From assembly GCA_021648485.1 (NCBI GenBank), contig JAKISS010000020.1, positions 1-47,892 of the forward strand: 47,892 nt of DNA, written 5' to 3'. The first letter of the stretch is position 1. Each line of letters starts with the position of its first letter. This document shows, one piece after another, positions 27,181 through 36,861 of the stretch. The notes under the pieces are model-generated. The model searched no databases and had not been told where the DNA came from. It saw only the letters and a program-made list of their open reading frames with translations. Source of the stretch: Gammaproteobacteria bacterium. GTDB taxonomy: Bacteria > Pseudomonadota > Gammaproteobacteria > SZUA-152. A program made the translations under genes and the position numbers.

Positions 27181-28212
27181 ATGGCTGGCACAGCTTTTAT
27201 TAGAAACCTGTATTCAAAATGTAAAATGCACGGCTCAGGTGGTGCTCAGGTGATTATTTCAGACGGTGAACTTTTATCTTTAATCTCAATTGCAGTAAGC
27301 GACTTGGGTTGGTCGTTTGAGGGCGCTGATATAAATGCCGTCACATTGCCTGATGATGCATACTATCGAATACCTTTAAGCTGGTTTGATGGGCAAAAAA
27401 ATAATGATATTACACCTGAGGCAATCCTTGATGCTTTAGCATTATGTTTTAGCAGGGATAATGACTTTGGGTTGTTTATTGAAAACCTTTCAGCTTTGCA
27501 TCGTCGTCGAATTAAATACAGAAGAATTCTTTCCTGTCAGCCCGTGCCTGATATGGACCAGATTGGCCCCAGAGTCCTTTTGGAATATGGAGAGTGTGAT
27601 ACTGCTCTTCTTGCAAACTGGATGGTTTGGCGTAAATGGATTTATGATATAGACAATCGCTCGGCACAAGAAACAGGCTATTTATTTGAGCCAATTTTGG
27701 CGAGTTGTCTCGGTGGTGAGCCTGTTGGGGCAAGAAACTCTCCGGTTAAAAGACTTGACTCTGATGGTCAACCGATAAATAAGGGTCGGCAAATTGATTG
27801 TTTCGTTCCAGCCAGCAATTGTACCTATGAACTTAAGTTGCGCGTTACCATTGCGGCTAGCGGACAAGGCAGATTCAGCGAAGAACTTTCATTTCCTGTT
27901 GAAAGTCAGGCGGCAGGGTTTATACCTGTATTATTAGTGTTAGATCCAACGCCATCTGACAGGCTGACTGAGCTGTCAAATAAATTTCTGCAATGCGGTG
28001 GCGTATTCTATCATGGTGAAGAAGCATGGAACCACATCGAGGAAGAAGCAGGGGATGTGATTTCTATTTTTATAGAAAATTATATTAAACCGGTAATACA
28101 AAGCATAGAAGACATTGAAATACCATTACCGCAATCGATTAATCTACGCTGGTCAGAAAAAACCATCGAGATTTCGAATGAAGAACATAACTATATAATT
28201 GCTCGGGTATAA
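27181..28212 (+). CDS. Type II restriction endonuclease, PD-(D/E)XK type
   Basis: A 343-residue protein directly behind the methyltransferase. A PD-(D/E)XK-like site can be read at Asp206 (KGRQIDCF) and Glu217-Leu-Lys219 (CTYELKLR). The following VTIAASGQGRFSEELSF and FIPVLLVLDPTP segments would form the rest of the core. Its position next to a complete C5 methyltransferase strongly implies a cognate restriction enzyme. It has some resemblance to ApaLI-like enzymes as I remember them, but that is too uncertain to use for a recognition site. AT-rich like its partner, with no sign of disruption. Confidence 0.82.
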   Translation: MAGTAFIRNLYSKCKMHGSGGAQVIISDGELLSLISIAVSDLGWSFEGADINAVTLPDDAYYRIPLSWFDGQKNNDITPEAILDALALCFSRDNDFGLFIENLSALHRRRIKYRRILSCQPVPDMDQIGPRVLLEYGECDTALLANWMVWRKWIYDIDNRSAQETGYLFEPILASCLGGEPVGARNSPVKRLDSDGQPINKGRQIDCFVPASNCTYELKLRVTIAASGQGRFSEELSFPVESQAAGFIPVLLVLDPTPSDRLTELSNKFLQCGGVFYHGEEAWNHIEEEAGDVISIFIENYIKPVIQSIEDIEIPLPQSINLRWSEKTIEISNEEHNYIIARV

Positions 28213-28268
28213 GTGCTAATGAATTTGGCGTATATCAGTGCCACTGAAAAACCGGGATTTAGTCAGCG

Positions 28269-29477
28269 ATGAGAATATTACACGTACTGGATCATTCCAT
28301 TCCGCTTCACAGCGGGTACACTTTTCGTACAGCGGCGATTTTGCGTCAGCAGCATGCCATGGGTTGGGAAACATTCCACCTCACCAGCCCGAAGCATTAT
28401 CTGGATGCACCGGCGGAAGAGGATATCGATGGGTTGCATTTTTATCGCACCCCCCCGGTTTCAGGTTGGCTGGCTAAATTACCCGTTCTTAATCAGCTGG
28501 CAATTATTCCGGCGCTGACTTGTCGGCTGGAGAAAGTGTTGGCCGAGGTAAAGCCGGATATCCTGCATGCACACTCTCCGGCATTAAACGGTATTGCCGC
28601 GTTACGGGCGGGGCGGCGTTTGGGAATTCCAGTGGTTTATGAGGTGCGTGCATTTTGGGAGGATGCCGCCGTTGATCATGGTACCTCCAGTGAGGGTGGT
28701 CTCCGTTATCGTTTGACACGCGCCATGGAAACCCGTGTGTTACGACGTGCCAATGCCGTTACGACTATTTGTGAAGGTTTGCGAGGTGATATCGCTAACC
28801 GGGGGGTTGCAGAAGATCGTATTACGGTGATTCCCAATGCGGTGGATGCGGAAAAATTTGAAGTGGGTGGTGTAGCGGACCCTGCACTGTTGAGTGAACT
28901 GGGGCTTGAGGGAAAACAGGTGCTGGGTTTTATTGGTTCTTTTTATGCGTATGAAGGGCTTCCCTTATTGGTGGAAGCCATGCCCAAAATATTGAAAACA
29001 AACCCGGAGGCGCGTCTGTTGCTGGTCGGTGGTGGACCGCAGGATGAACAGTTGCGCAAACAGGTGACGGATCTGGGACTGGATCAACAGGTTATCTTCA
29101 CTGGCCGGGTTCCCCATGATGAGGTGCAGCGCTATTACAATCTGGTGGATATTTTTGTTTACCCACGTCTTTCCATGCGCCTGACAGAGCTGGTTACGCC
29201 ACTAAAACCGCTGGAAGCGATGGCGCAGGGACGTATTGTGTTGGCGTCCGATGTCGGGGGACACAAAGAATTGATTGTTGATGGAAAAACAGGGTGTTTG
29301 TTTCGCGCAGGTGACTCCGGTGCGCTTGCCGATGCCGCCATTGAATTGTTTAACCAGCGCGAGCGTTGGGCGGATTTACGAAAGGCCGGGCGTGAATTTG
29401 TGGACCAGGAGCGGAACTGGCCAGTCAGTGTGGCGCGCTATCGTGATGTTTATGCCATGGCGATGGCGGGTCAATAA
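28269..29477 (+). CDS. XrtA-system glycosyltransferase (TIGR04063-like)
   Basis: A 402-residue GT4 enzyme. MRILHVLDHSIPLHSGYTFR and VYEVRAFWEDAAVDHGT are hallmarks of the exosortase A-associated subfamily. The donor site reads FIGSFYAYEGLPLLVEAMP, and MRLTELVTPLKPLEAMAQG supplies the acidic residues. It resumes the polysaccharide operon after the restriction-modification insert, from which it is separated by 56 bp. Its usual neighbours would be the amidotransferase and the next glycosyltransferase, so the insert splits a natural gene string. Confidence 0.92.
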   Translation: MRILHVLDHSIPLHSGYTFRTAAILRQQHAMGWETFHLTSPKHYLDAPAEEDIDGLHFYRTPPVSGWLAKLPVLNQLAIIPALTCRLEKVLAEVKPDILHAHSPALNGIAALRAGRRLGIPVVYEVRAFWEDAAVDHGTSSEGGLRYRLTRAMETRVLRRANAVTTICEGLRGDIANRGVAEDRITVIPNAVDAEKFEVGGVADPALLSELGLEGKQVLGFIGSFYAYEGLPLLVEAMPKILKTNPEARLLLVGGGPQDEQLRKQVTDLGLDQQVIFTGRVPHDEVQRYYNLVDIFVYPRLSMRLTELVTPLKPLEAMAQGRIVLASDVGGHKELIVDGKTGCLFRAGDSGALADAAIELFNQRERWADLRKAGREFVDQERNWPVSVARYRDVYAMAMAGQ

Positions 29478-29479
29478 CC

Positions 29480-30610
29480 GTGTCCGCCAGTCCTTCAGAA
29501 GATAAAAAAGTCCATGATATGACGGGGCTGAATGTGGTGATGGCTGGCCCCTTGCCTCCGGCTATTGGTGGCATGGCAACGGTCATTGGTGATATCAGTC
29601 AATCCAGCCTTGCTGACCGGGTGGCACTTGTGCCTTTCAACACAGCAAAACAAACTTCCGAAGGGCGGTCTCTGCTAACGGGAATTGTTGCCCGTGTCAG
29701 CTTGTGGAAGCGCTGGGCATCCGCATTGCGGGGCAAAGGCCAGTCTGTCGCCCATATTCATACTTGTAGCGGACTGACTTATTTTCTGGACGGGACATTG
29801 GTGATTATTGCACGGTTATTGGCACAGCCGGTGGTATTACACATTCATGGTGCCCGTTTTGACCGCTTTTTGGATGAATTGCCTGCTCCGCTATTGTTTC
29901 TCGCACGATGGCTGGCGCGCCGGGCCAACCGAGTGGTGGTGTTGTCGGAAACCTGGCAGGAAACCCTGACTGACAGACTGCCTGGCGCACAATTATGTGT
30001 TATTGCCAATGGCGTTCCTGTGCGTGACGAGCCGGTGGAAACAGAAAATGCGATGCAAACGGTGTTCATTTTATTTCTCGGCAATTTGTCGCAACGCAAG
30101 GGTGTGTGGGAATTGATTGATGCCATGCCTGCCGTTCCGGCTGAGGCTATGCTGGCATTGGTGGGCGGGGAGGATGACCCGGGTATTTCAGATGCGGCGC
30201 AGGCGCGTATCAACGAGGCAGGTATGGCGGATCGCGTCAAGCTGATTGGACCAGCCTATGGTGAGGACAAACACCGCTGGCTGGAAAAAGCCGATATTTT
30301 TGTGCTGCCCTCACACGCGGAAGGTTTACCCATTGCTTTACTTGAGGCAATGGGCGGAGGCATACCGGCGGTAGTGACGGCGGTGGGGGCAATGCCCACG
30401 GTCATCGATGATGGGGTTCAGGGAAAAGTGGTGCCACCGGGTGATGTTGATGCCTTGTCCGCTGCATTGACGGCGCTGGTTAATGATCCGGCGTTACGAC
30501 GGACGATGGGAGAGGCGGCTCGCAAGCGATGTCTTGCCGATTATGGCGTAGAGCGTAGTGCGGAAAATTATCTGCGTTTGTATACCGAAATAGTTGGCAT
30601 CAATAAATGA
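29480..30610 (+). CDS. Glycosyltransferase family 4 protein
   Basis: A 376-residue GT-B enzyme. It may start at GTG 29480, 2 bp after the preceding stop, or at ATG 29519 (MTGLNVVMAGPLPPAIGGMA); the latter matches where the first beta strand begins. The acceptor domain has IHTCSGLTYFLDG and VLHIHGARF. The donor domain has FLGNLSQRKGVWELIDAMPA and the EX7E motif EGLPIALLE. It would add a further sugar to the repeat. A 171-bp gap follows before the CapK-like gene, the largest in this stretch. Confidence 0.88.
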   Translation: MSASPSEDKKVHDMTGLNVVMAGPLPPAIGGMATVIGDISQSSLADRVALVPFNTAKQTSEGRSLLTGIVARVSLWKRWASALRGKGQSVAHIHTCSGLTYFLDGTLVIIARLLAQPVVLHIHGARFDRFLDELPAPLLFLARWLARRANRVVVLSETWQETLTDRLPGAQLCVIANGVPVRDEPVETENAMQTVFILFLGNLSQRKGVWELIDAMPAVPAEAMLALVGGEDDPGISDAAQARINEAGMADRVKLIGPAYGEDKHRWLEKADIFVLPSHAEGLPIALLEAMGGGIPAVVTAVGAMPTVIDDGVQGKVVPPGDVDALSAALTALVNDPALRRTMGEAARKRCLADYGVERSAENYLRLYTEIVGINK

Positions 30611-30781
30611 ACCCGTGGTACCGACAAACTGAGTGTTGTTAACGCAGAAGAAACAGAAAAATAAAACTTTGTGGTCATAACAACAAAAAAAGAAGGCCGG
30701 AGAATAGATAAAAAATGGTAAAATGTGGCACTTATCTGTTTATATCTTGCATATTCTTCACGGCGACACACTCATAGTGAC

Positions 30782-32137
30782 ATGAAAAACCTGTACACCT
30801 CATTAATATCCGGTGCCGCATTTCCCTTGCACGAAAAGCTGAAGGGGCACACCACGGTCAGCGTCAAAAAGGCCATGGAAAACAGCCAGTGGTGGTCTCG
30901 CGAAGTATTGGAAGCGTACCGTGTGCAGCGTTTGCAGGCCTTTCTTTCTCAGGTCTATGCGCATGTGCCTTATTACCGCTCCCTGTTTGACAGGCTTGGG
31001 TTTGATGTTTCATCAGTGAAATCCGTTACCGATCTTCAGCAGTTGCCTTTTCTGGACAAAAAGCTGATCAAAGAAAATCAGCAGGATTTAAAAGCCGATA
31101 ATGCGACTCGGCTTTCACAATTCAACACGGGCGGATCATCTGGAGAACCGCTGGTGTTTTTTATTGGACATTCCCGCGTGAGTCACGATGTCGCTGCCAA
31201 GTGGCGTGCCACACGCTGGTGGGATGTGGATATCGGGGATAAGGAAATTGTACTGTGGGGGTCACCGATTGAGCTGGGTGCGCAGGACCGGTTTCGCTTG
31301 TTGCGTGACCGTATGTTCAGGTCAACATTGCTGCCTGCCTTTGAGATGTCAGAAACGCATTTGAATGAGTTTATCGTTGCCATTCGTTCCATACGTCCGC
31401 GTATGTTATTTGGTTATCCATCGGTACTGGCACATATTGCCCAGCATGCAGAAAACAGGGGTTTGCCGTTAGATGATCTTGGTATCAAGGTCGCCTTTGT
31501 GACTTCGGAACGATTATATCAAGAGCAGCGGGAAAAAATTGAACGTCGTTTCGGCTGCAAGGTTGCCAACGGTTATGGTGGGCGTGATGCCGGTTTTATC
31601 GCCCACGAATGTTCCGAAGGTGGAATGCATATCACCGCCGAGGATATCATCGTCGAGATCGTAGACTCGCAGGGCAAGGTTGTGCCGGATGGGGAAAGTG
31701 GCGAAGTGGTTATTACCCACCTGTGTACCGATGATTTTCCCTTTATCCGCTACCGCACTGGTGATGTGGCTTCGTTGAGTACCGAAACCTGTTCATGTGG
31801 ACGCGGACTGCCCATGCTCAAGGAAATTCATGGCAGAACCACTGATTTTATTATTGCTGCCGATGGCACGGTGATGCACGGACTGGCACTGATTTATGTA
31901 TTACGTGAAATGGAAGCCATAAAGTCCTTTAAAATTATTCAGGAAACCCTGGAATGGACTCGTGTGGAAGTGGTGGGTGATGAATGTTTTTCAGAACAGC
32001 ATGTTGCCAATATTAAGTCCGGTTTTAAACAACGTCTTGGTGAGAATGTCAGCATTGATGTGGAAAGGGTGGAAAAAATAAAACCGGAACGCTCGGGGAA
32101 GTACCGGTATGTGATCAGCAAAGTTGCGGTGACATAG
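30782..32137 (+). CDS. CapK/PaaK-like adenylate-forming enzyme
   Basis: About 451 residues from ATG 30782; the earlier in-frame start adds an unlikely leader. The protein belongs to the phenylacetate-CoA-ligase-like superfamily used in capsule loci (CapK): LPFLDKKLIKENQQDL, the nucleotide loop FNTGGSSGEPLVFF, ANGYGGRDAGFIAHEC, and FPFIRYRTGDVASLS with CSCGRGLPMLKEIHGRTTDF. Family members activate a carboxylate with ATP. In a polysaccharide operon the activated acid could be transferred to an amino group on a sugar, but substrate and acceptor are not known here. The cysteines in SCGRG may bind metal. It is followed by the heparinase-like gene after 47 bp. Confidence 0.85.
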   Translation: MKNLYTSLISGAAFPLHEKLKGHTTVSVKKAMENSQWWSREVLEAYRVQRLQAFLSQVYAHVPYYRSLFDRLGFDVSSVKSVTDLQQLPFLDKKLIKENQQDLKADNATRLSQFNTGGSSGEPLVFFIGHSRVSHDVAAKWRATRWWDVDIGDKEIVLWGSPIELGAQDRFRLLRDRMFRSTLLPAFEMSETHLNEFIVAIRSIRPRMLFGYPSVLAHIAQHAENRGLPLDDLGIKVAFVTSERLYQEQREKIERRFGCKVANGYGGRDAGFIAHECSEGGMHITAEDIIVEIVDSQGKVVPDGESGEVVITHLCTDDFPFIRYRTGDVASLSTETCSCGRGLPMLKEIHGRTTDFIIAADGTVMHGLALIYVLREMEAIKSFKIIQETLEWTRVEVVGDECFSEQHVANIKSGFKQRLGENVSIDVERVEKIKPERSGKYRYVISKVAVT

Positions 32138-32184
32138 GTTTGTGATTTGACGTGAAATACGGTCATTGATTTGATGGATGGAGT

Positions 32185-34215
32185 ATGAAATTGGGATTTG
32201 GAAAAATACTGCGTGTTGCTGCCATATTTTTGGTGGTGGTTGTGTTGGCGCTGGTGGGTGGGTTTGCGGCTGAACACTATTTATCAAAAGATATTGCGCA
32301 GACTGATGTGGCCTGGGAAGGCCCGGTATCGGGTGAGAATCGTTACGTGTTTTATCCACGGTATTTACCGGAAAACTGTGAGGAAAAGCTGGCAGCTCTT
32401 GATAAAGGGGAGTTGAAACTGGATAACACGGCTCCAAAGGGCATTGGCCTGAATCCAGAATGGGATTTGGGCGATAATGTCTCCGGGTATTCCTATTTTT
32501 ATCTTCATTCTTTGCGTTTTATCGCCTGCCTCATCAAAGCGGGAGGAGAAGGGGATATTGTTCGCCTGTCTCAGGCAGACACCATTTTGCGTAGTTGGTT
32601 GGCAAGCAATCCACAGGATGCCCCGGCCTCTGACTGGGCATGGACCGAACATGCGACATCCTGGCGTTCCATTGCATTTTCCTGGTTTTTGCTGACAGCG
32701 CAACGAGTGAATTATCTTGATGCGAATAATATGGCGATGTTTACCGATGCGATTGCCGAGCATGCGGCGTTTGTCCGACGACCTTCGATCTATCGGCCTG
32801 ATCATAATCATGGCTTGAATAATGCGCTTGCCCTGCTGGCGCTGGCCACAGTGGAAAATGACTCCCAATTGCAACGTGAGTTATTGCAGCTGGGGTTTTC
32901 CCGGGCTGAACAGCAAATGGCGGACAATGTTTCCGCTGATGGTATTCATTTTGAACAATCCGGTTTTTATCATTTTTATACTCTTCATTCATTTCTTGAA
33001 ATACTGCGTGTCGCCCGGAACATTGGTTGGCCGATATCTGACCAGTATCAACAAAAACTCGCGAATATGATTACTGCTGGCCTCTATATGGCAGGGGCAG
33101 ATGGTGAAGTGGACGGTATGCCTTACAGCAAGCCGGGAGAAGATATGACAGTGTTGTTTGATATGAACCCTGATCTTGTGCGTAACGGGCATCTGCTCGA
33201 TACAAAAGGCCGTGAGCTTGATGATTCCCCGCGCAAACGACTGGGTGTTTTTGCAGAAGGCGGATACAGTTTTTTTGTGGCTGAACAAAAAGACGATATT
33301 GAGATTGTCTTTCATACACGTATTCTGGAAGCCCCGCATGGTCACCGGGATGCCCTGGGAATCAGCGTGCGTAATGGCGAGGGGGTATTAATACCGTTTA
33401 CGTCCACCATGTATACCTCGGAGAATTATCTCCACTGGCGGGAGTATTTTTGGCGTTCGGCTGCGCATAATGGCGTGACGGTGGAAGGTGTGGAGCAAGT
33501 ACCACTGAATCGTCGCCGTGAAGGTTTACCCGCGTTGCTGGCGGATTCCTGGAAACTGAATGGTATCGTTGAATCCGCAGGGCTTGGGGATTGGTTTGCA
33601 GGATTTCGGCGGCGGCATCAGCTCGACCGACGAAGCCTTCAGGAACGTGCGGTGCCCAGCGGAGGGCTTGTCCTGAATTCCGGTAGCAAGGGAATTGTGG
33701 ATTATGTGACGGCAAAGCACACAACTTACAAGGGCGTCGAGCAGACAAGGACAGTGGTCAAAGTGGGGACACGTTTACTGCTGGTCTGGGATCGTCTTCG
33801 TGGTGATGCAGTGAATCGTTATACCCAACAATTTCATTTTTTACCTGACAGCTCCGTTGAGTTGAAAGGGAAGGCCGGGACTATCAAGAGAAACAGGGAA
33901 GTGATCGCCCGGACACAGCAATTGATGCCGGTTGATACACAGGTGTGCAAAGGCAGGGAACAGCCCACTCCTTGTGGCTGGTATACCGATACGCCTTTTT
34001 TGCCGCATGCGACACCGGTTTTAATGCATTCAGCGAATGATGCGCAGGTGGAGTTTTTATGGGTATTGCAATCTGGAGAGGCGGCATTGACAGCGTTTCG
34101 AACAGATGACGGCAACGGTGATGTTCGCAGAATACAGGTTGATGTGAATGGCTCACCATACACGATAGAATTGACGGACCGGGGAGTGAGCGCCGAACGT
34201 GCAGCAGCTTCGTGA
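32185..34215 (+). CDS. Membrane-anchored heparinase II/III-like protein
   Basis: A 676-residue protein. Residues 8-31 (VAAIFLVVVVLALVGGFAAE) are an uncleaved-looking signal anchor. An alpha/alpha-toroid domain follows with RPDHNHGLNNALALLAL (His207 and His209) and FEQSGFYHFYTLHSFLEI, where family members place catalytic His and Tyr. A C-terminal heparinase II/III beta-sandwich (about 380-670) contains HGHRDALGISV. The family lyses or, rarely, epimerises uronate polymers. Inside a biosynthetic operon it may trim the polymer, clear misplaced chains or modify uronates in the periplasm. This also hints that the polymer contains a uronic acid. Confidence 0.88.
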   Translation: MKLGFGKILRVAAIFLVVVVLALVGGFAAEHYLSKDIAQTDVAWEGPVSGENRYVFYPRYLPENCEEKLAALDKGELKLDNTAPKGIGLNPEWDLGDNVSGYSYFYLHSLRFIACLIKAGGEGDIVRLSQADTILRSWLASNPQDAPASDWAWTEHATSWRSIAFSWFLLTAQRVNYLDANNMAMFTDAIAEHAAFVRRPSIYRPDHNHGLNNALALLALATVENDSQLQRELLQLGFSRAEQQMADNVSADGIHFEQSGFYHFYTLHSFLEILRVARNIGWPISDQYQQKLANMITAGLYMAGADGEVDGMPYSKPGEDMTVLFDMNPDLVRNGHLLDTKGRELDDSPRKRLGVFAEGGYSFFVAEQKDDIEIVFHTRILEAPHGHRDALGISVRNGEGVLIPFTSTMYTSENYLHWREYFWRSAAHNGVTVEGVEQVPLNRRREGLPALLADSWKLNGIVESAGLGDWFAGFRRRHQLDRRSLQERAVPSGGLVLNSGSKGIVDYVTAKHTTYKGVEQTRTVVKVGTRLLLVWDRLRGDAVNRYTQQFHFLPDSSVELKGKAGTIKRNREVIARTQQLMPVDTQVCKGREQPTPCGWYTDTPFLPHATPVLMHSANDAQVEFLWVLQSGEAALTAFRTDDGNGDVRRIQVDVNGSPYTIELTDRGVSAERAAAS

Positions 34216-34242
34216 ATGTGAAGAAAACCGCCATCCTTTGAT

Positions 34243-35433
34243 ATGAAAACGAACAATACCTCTCACCCACCCCAATTGGATATTGTTGCCATGGCTCCCA
34301 ATGCGTGGGATGGGCCGTGGATGAATCGGCAACAGCTGCTTTCAAGGCTGGGAGGCCAGCACAATATTATTTATACCAATGGCTTGTGGAGTGTGTGGGA
34401 CAGAGATCAGACAGCGTGGAAAGCGGCATCCGTCAACGGTGAGTTTTGCGCTCAGGATCAGGTGCTGGTGGATTACCCCCCAAAGTTTTTACTGCGCTGG
34501 CCCAGATTTTCAGCGCTTGATCATCTGGCTATCCGTATGGCGGTGCGCCGTTGGACGCGCGCTTGGGGTGCAGAGAAAAATGCTCCACGAGTGGTTTATT
34601 TGTTTCATCCACAGTTTTACCCCTATGTTAAAAAAATACAGGCCGATTTTGTGGTTTACCATGCCTATGACATGCTCAGTTTGACGCCTGGGTGGAATCG
34701 TGAGCTGGAGGAGCAGCAGCGGGCGCTTTTGGCAATGGCAGATCTGGTGGTGGCATCATCGGATGTTATTGCTGAAGAGCTTGCTGCAATTAGCGGAAAA
34801 CCCGTCGAAATGCTGCCCAATGGCGCGGACTTTAACGCTTTTTGTGGTGCGGCTACAGGAAATTGTCCCGAACCTGATGATCTTGCAAACATTCCCCATC
34901 CACGAATTGGCTATGTGGGAAACCTGAATCTCAAGGTTGATTTTCCATTAATTGCTTCACTTGCAAACAGCCACCAGCACTGGAGTTTTGTATTCGTTGG
35001 TGGCAAAGGGAAGCTTGATGCCCGAACACAAAAGGGATTTGATGAGTGTGCCGGGTTAAAGAATGTCTATTTTCTCGGTGCTAAGGACTATCGTGAAATA
35101 CCCGGTTATGCTGCCAACATGGATGTCAATCTCATGTGTTATCGAGTGGAGGGCGACGTGTGGACCCGTGGTATATATCCACTGAAGCTGCATGAATATC
35201 TGGCCACCGGAAAGCCGGTTGTCAGTTCCGATATTCCCAGCGTCATTCCTTTCGAATCGAATGTTGCTATTGCGCGCAGCGCTGATCAGTGGCCGGCATT
35301 GATAGAAGCGGCATTGCAGGGCAACGGTGCAGGCAGCACAGAGCAAAGACGCACGGTGGCAAAAGAAAACAGCTGGGATGCGAGAGCCGGGCGGTTGAAC
35401 ATTTGTTTGACAAATATGCTTAATGACCAATAA
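34243..35433 (+). CDS. Glycosyltransferase (GT4/GT1-like)
   Basis: A 396-residue GT-B enzyme. The acceptor half contains NAWDGPWMNRQQLLSRL and VVYHAYDMLSLTPGW. The donor half contains RIGYVGNLNLKVDFPLIASL, FVFVGGKG and YPLKLHEYLATGKPVVSSDI, which holds the nucleotide-sugar contacts. No membrane segment is seen. The start ATG 34243 follows the heparinase-like gene by 27 bp. The O-ligase gene follows after 90 bp, so this enzyme probably adds one of the last sugars before ligation or polymerisation. Confidence 0.87.
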   Translation: MKTNNTSHPPQLDIVAMAPNAWDGPWMNRQQLLSRLGGQHNIIYTNGLWSVWDRDQTAWKAASVNGEFCAQDQVLVDYPPKFLLRWPRFSALDHLAIRMAVRRWTRAWGAEKNAPRVVYLFHPQFYPYVKKIQADFVVYHAYDMLSLTPGWNRELEEQQRALLAMADLVVASSDVIAEELAAISGKPVEMLPNGADFNAFCGAATGNCPEPDDLANIPHPRIGYVGNLNLKVDFPLIASLANSHQHWSFVFVGGKGKLDARTQKGFDECAGLKNVYFLGAKDYREIPGYAANMDVNLMCYRVEGDVWTRGIYPLKLHEYLATGKPVVSSDIPSVIPFESNVAIARSADQWPALIEAALQGNGAGSTEQRRTVAKENSWDARAGRLNICLTNMLNDQ

Positions 35434-35523
35434 AACGTATCGACTTTTGTTGATACGGTACTTCTGAGCGTAAATAGTGATGCATCACTGCTTATAACGC
35501 CGATGACAGCGAGAGCCTGATAA

Positions 35524-36861
35524 ATGAGAGACATAGCTGTAACGCTTATCGTTTTTGGCGTATTACCCTATATCCTGATGCGACCTCACATTGGTGTGTA
35601 TGCGTGGTCGTGGATCGGGTATATGGCTCCCCACCGGTTAGGGTGGGGTTTTGCCGCTAATTTACCTTTTGCTGCACTGATCGGAGCAGCAACATTGGTT
35701 GCCCTGCTGTTTTCGAAAGAGCCAAAGCGTATTCCACTGACACCGATAACAGTGACTCTGATAGTGTTTTTGGTATGGATGGTTATTACGACAATATTTG
35801 CGATTCATCCGGATGAGGCGATGGCGAAATTGTCCAAGGTGCTTAAAATACAATTAATGATTTTTCTTACCTTGATGTTATTCAACCACCGGGAGCGCAT
35901 TCATGGGCTGGTTTGGGTCATTGTTATTTCATTGGGGTTTTATGGCGTGAAAGGAGGCATTTTCACGTTGTTGACCGGTGGACAATTTCACGTCGTCGGG
36001 CCTCCTGGCAGTTTTATTGTGGGTAATACCTCGCTGGCATTGGCTCTGGTGATGGTGGTGCCTCTTATGTGGTATTTGTATACCCAGGCAGATAATAAGT
36101 GGGTTAAACGGGGGCTTATTGCTGCAATGGGGTTTTCTGCATTGTCGATACTGGGTTCTTATTCCCGGGGAGGACTTCTTGCCATCGCCGCTATGGGAGC
36201 CTTTATGCTGCTCAAAAGCAAGAAGCGGGGATTGATGATCGTCGTGCTGGTTTTATCCATTCCCGTGGCTATTGCATTTATGCCGGAGCGTTGGACGGCG
36301 CGTATGCAGACGGTGCAAACCTATGAAGAAGATGCTTCTGCCATGGGGCGTATCACTGCGTGGTTGTTTGCCATTGAAATGGCAAAGGGCCGGTTTTTAG
36401 GGGGAGGCTTTGAGTCTTTTACACCCGCTAATTATCATCTTTATGCTCCCGAGGTCGTTGAGATGTTAATGGAAAAGGCAGCCGGGCGTTATCAGGGTGC
36501 CCATAGCAGTTATTTTTCAGTATTGGGAGAACATGGTTTTGTTGGATTATTCCTTTTTCTGACATTAGGTTTTGTCTCATGGCGTACGGCGTCGTGGATA
36601 ACGAAATACGCTGCTGATTCCGATAGTTTAGCGTGGGCAAAAGAGCTGGCTGGAATGATTCAGGTCAGTCTGGTGGGATTTGCCGTGGGTGGAGCATTTC
36701 TCTCGCTGGCTTATTTTGATCTTCTGTATCACTTGATGGCACTGCTGGTTTTACTGAAGTTGCAAGTAGTGCAATCCCTTGCTGCGGGAAATGCAAATGG
36801 ACAATCGCCGTTATCACAAGATAACCGGAAAATATCTATGCAACGTAGAGGTGGGTATTAA
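35524..36861 (+). CDS. O-glycosylation ligase/Wzy-like protein, exosortase A-associated
   Basis: A 445-residue polytopic membrane protein with about 10-12 hydrophobic segments. The opening PYILMRPHIGVYAWSWIGYM, then APHRLGWGF, is typical of the exosortase A-associated O-antigen-ligase-like subfamily (TIGR03097). A large periplasmic loop with YSRGGLLAIAAMG before it and GAHSSYFSVLGEHGFVGL after it carries the conserved arginine and histidine of the Wzy_C/WaaL fold. It would transfer the completed glycan from the lipid carrier to an acceptor, or polymerise it, on the periplasmic side. Its stop overlaps the methyltransferase start as TAATG. Confidence 0.9.
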   Translation: MRDIAVTLIVFGVLPYILMRPHIGVYAWSWIGYMAPHRLGWGFAANLPFAALIGAATLVALLFSKEPKRIPLTPITVTLIVFLVWMVITTIFAIHPDEAMAKLSKVLKIQLMIFLTLMLFNHRERIHGLVWVIVISLGFYGVKGGIFTLLTGGQFHVVGPPGSFIVGNTSLALALVMVVPLMWYLYTQADNKWVKRGLIAAMGFSALSILGSYSRGGLLAIAAMGAFMLLKSKKRGLMIVVLVLSIPVAIAFMPERWTARMQTVQTYEEDASAMGRITAWLFAIEMAKGRFLGGGFESFTPANYHLYAPEVVEMLMEKAAGRYQGAHSSYFSVLGEHGFVGLFLFLTLGFVSWRTASWITKYAADSDSLAWAKELAGMIQVSLVGFAVGGAFLSLAYFDLLYHLMALLVLLKLQVVQSLAAGNANGQSPLSQDNRKISMQRRGGY

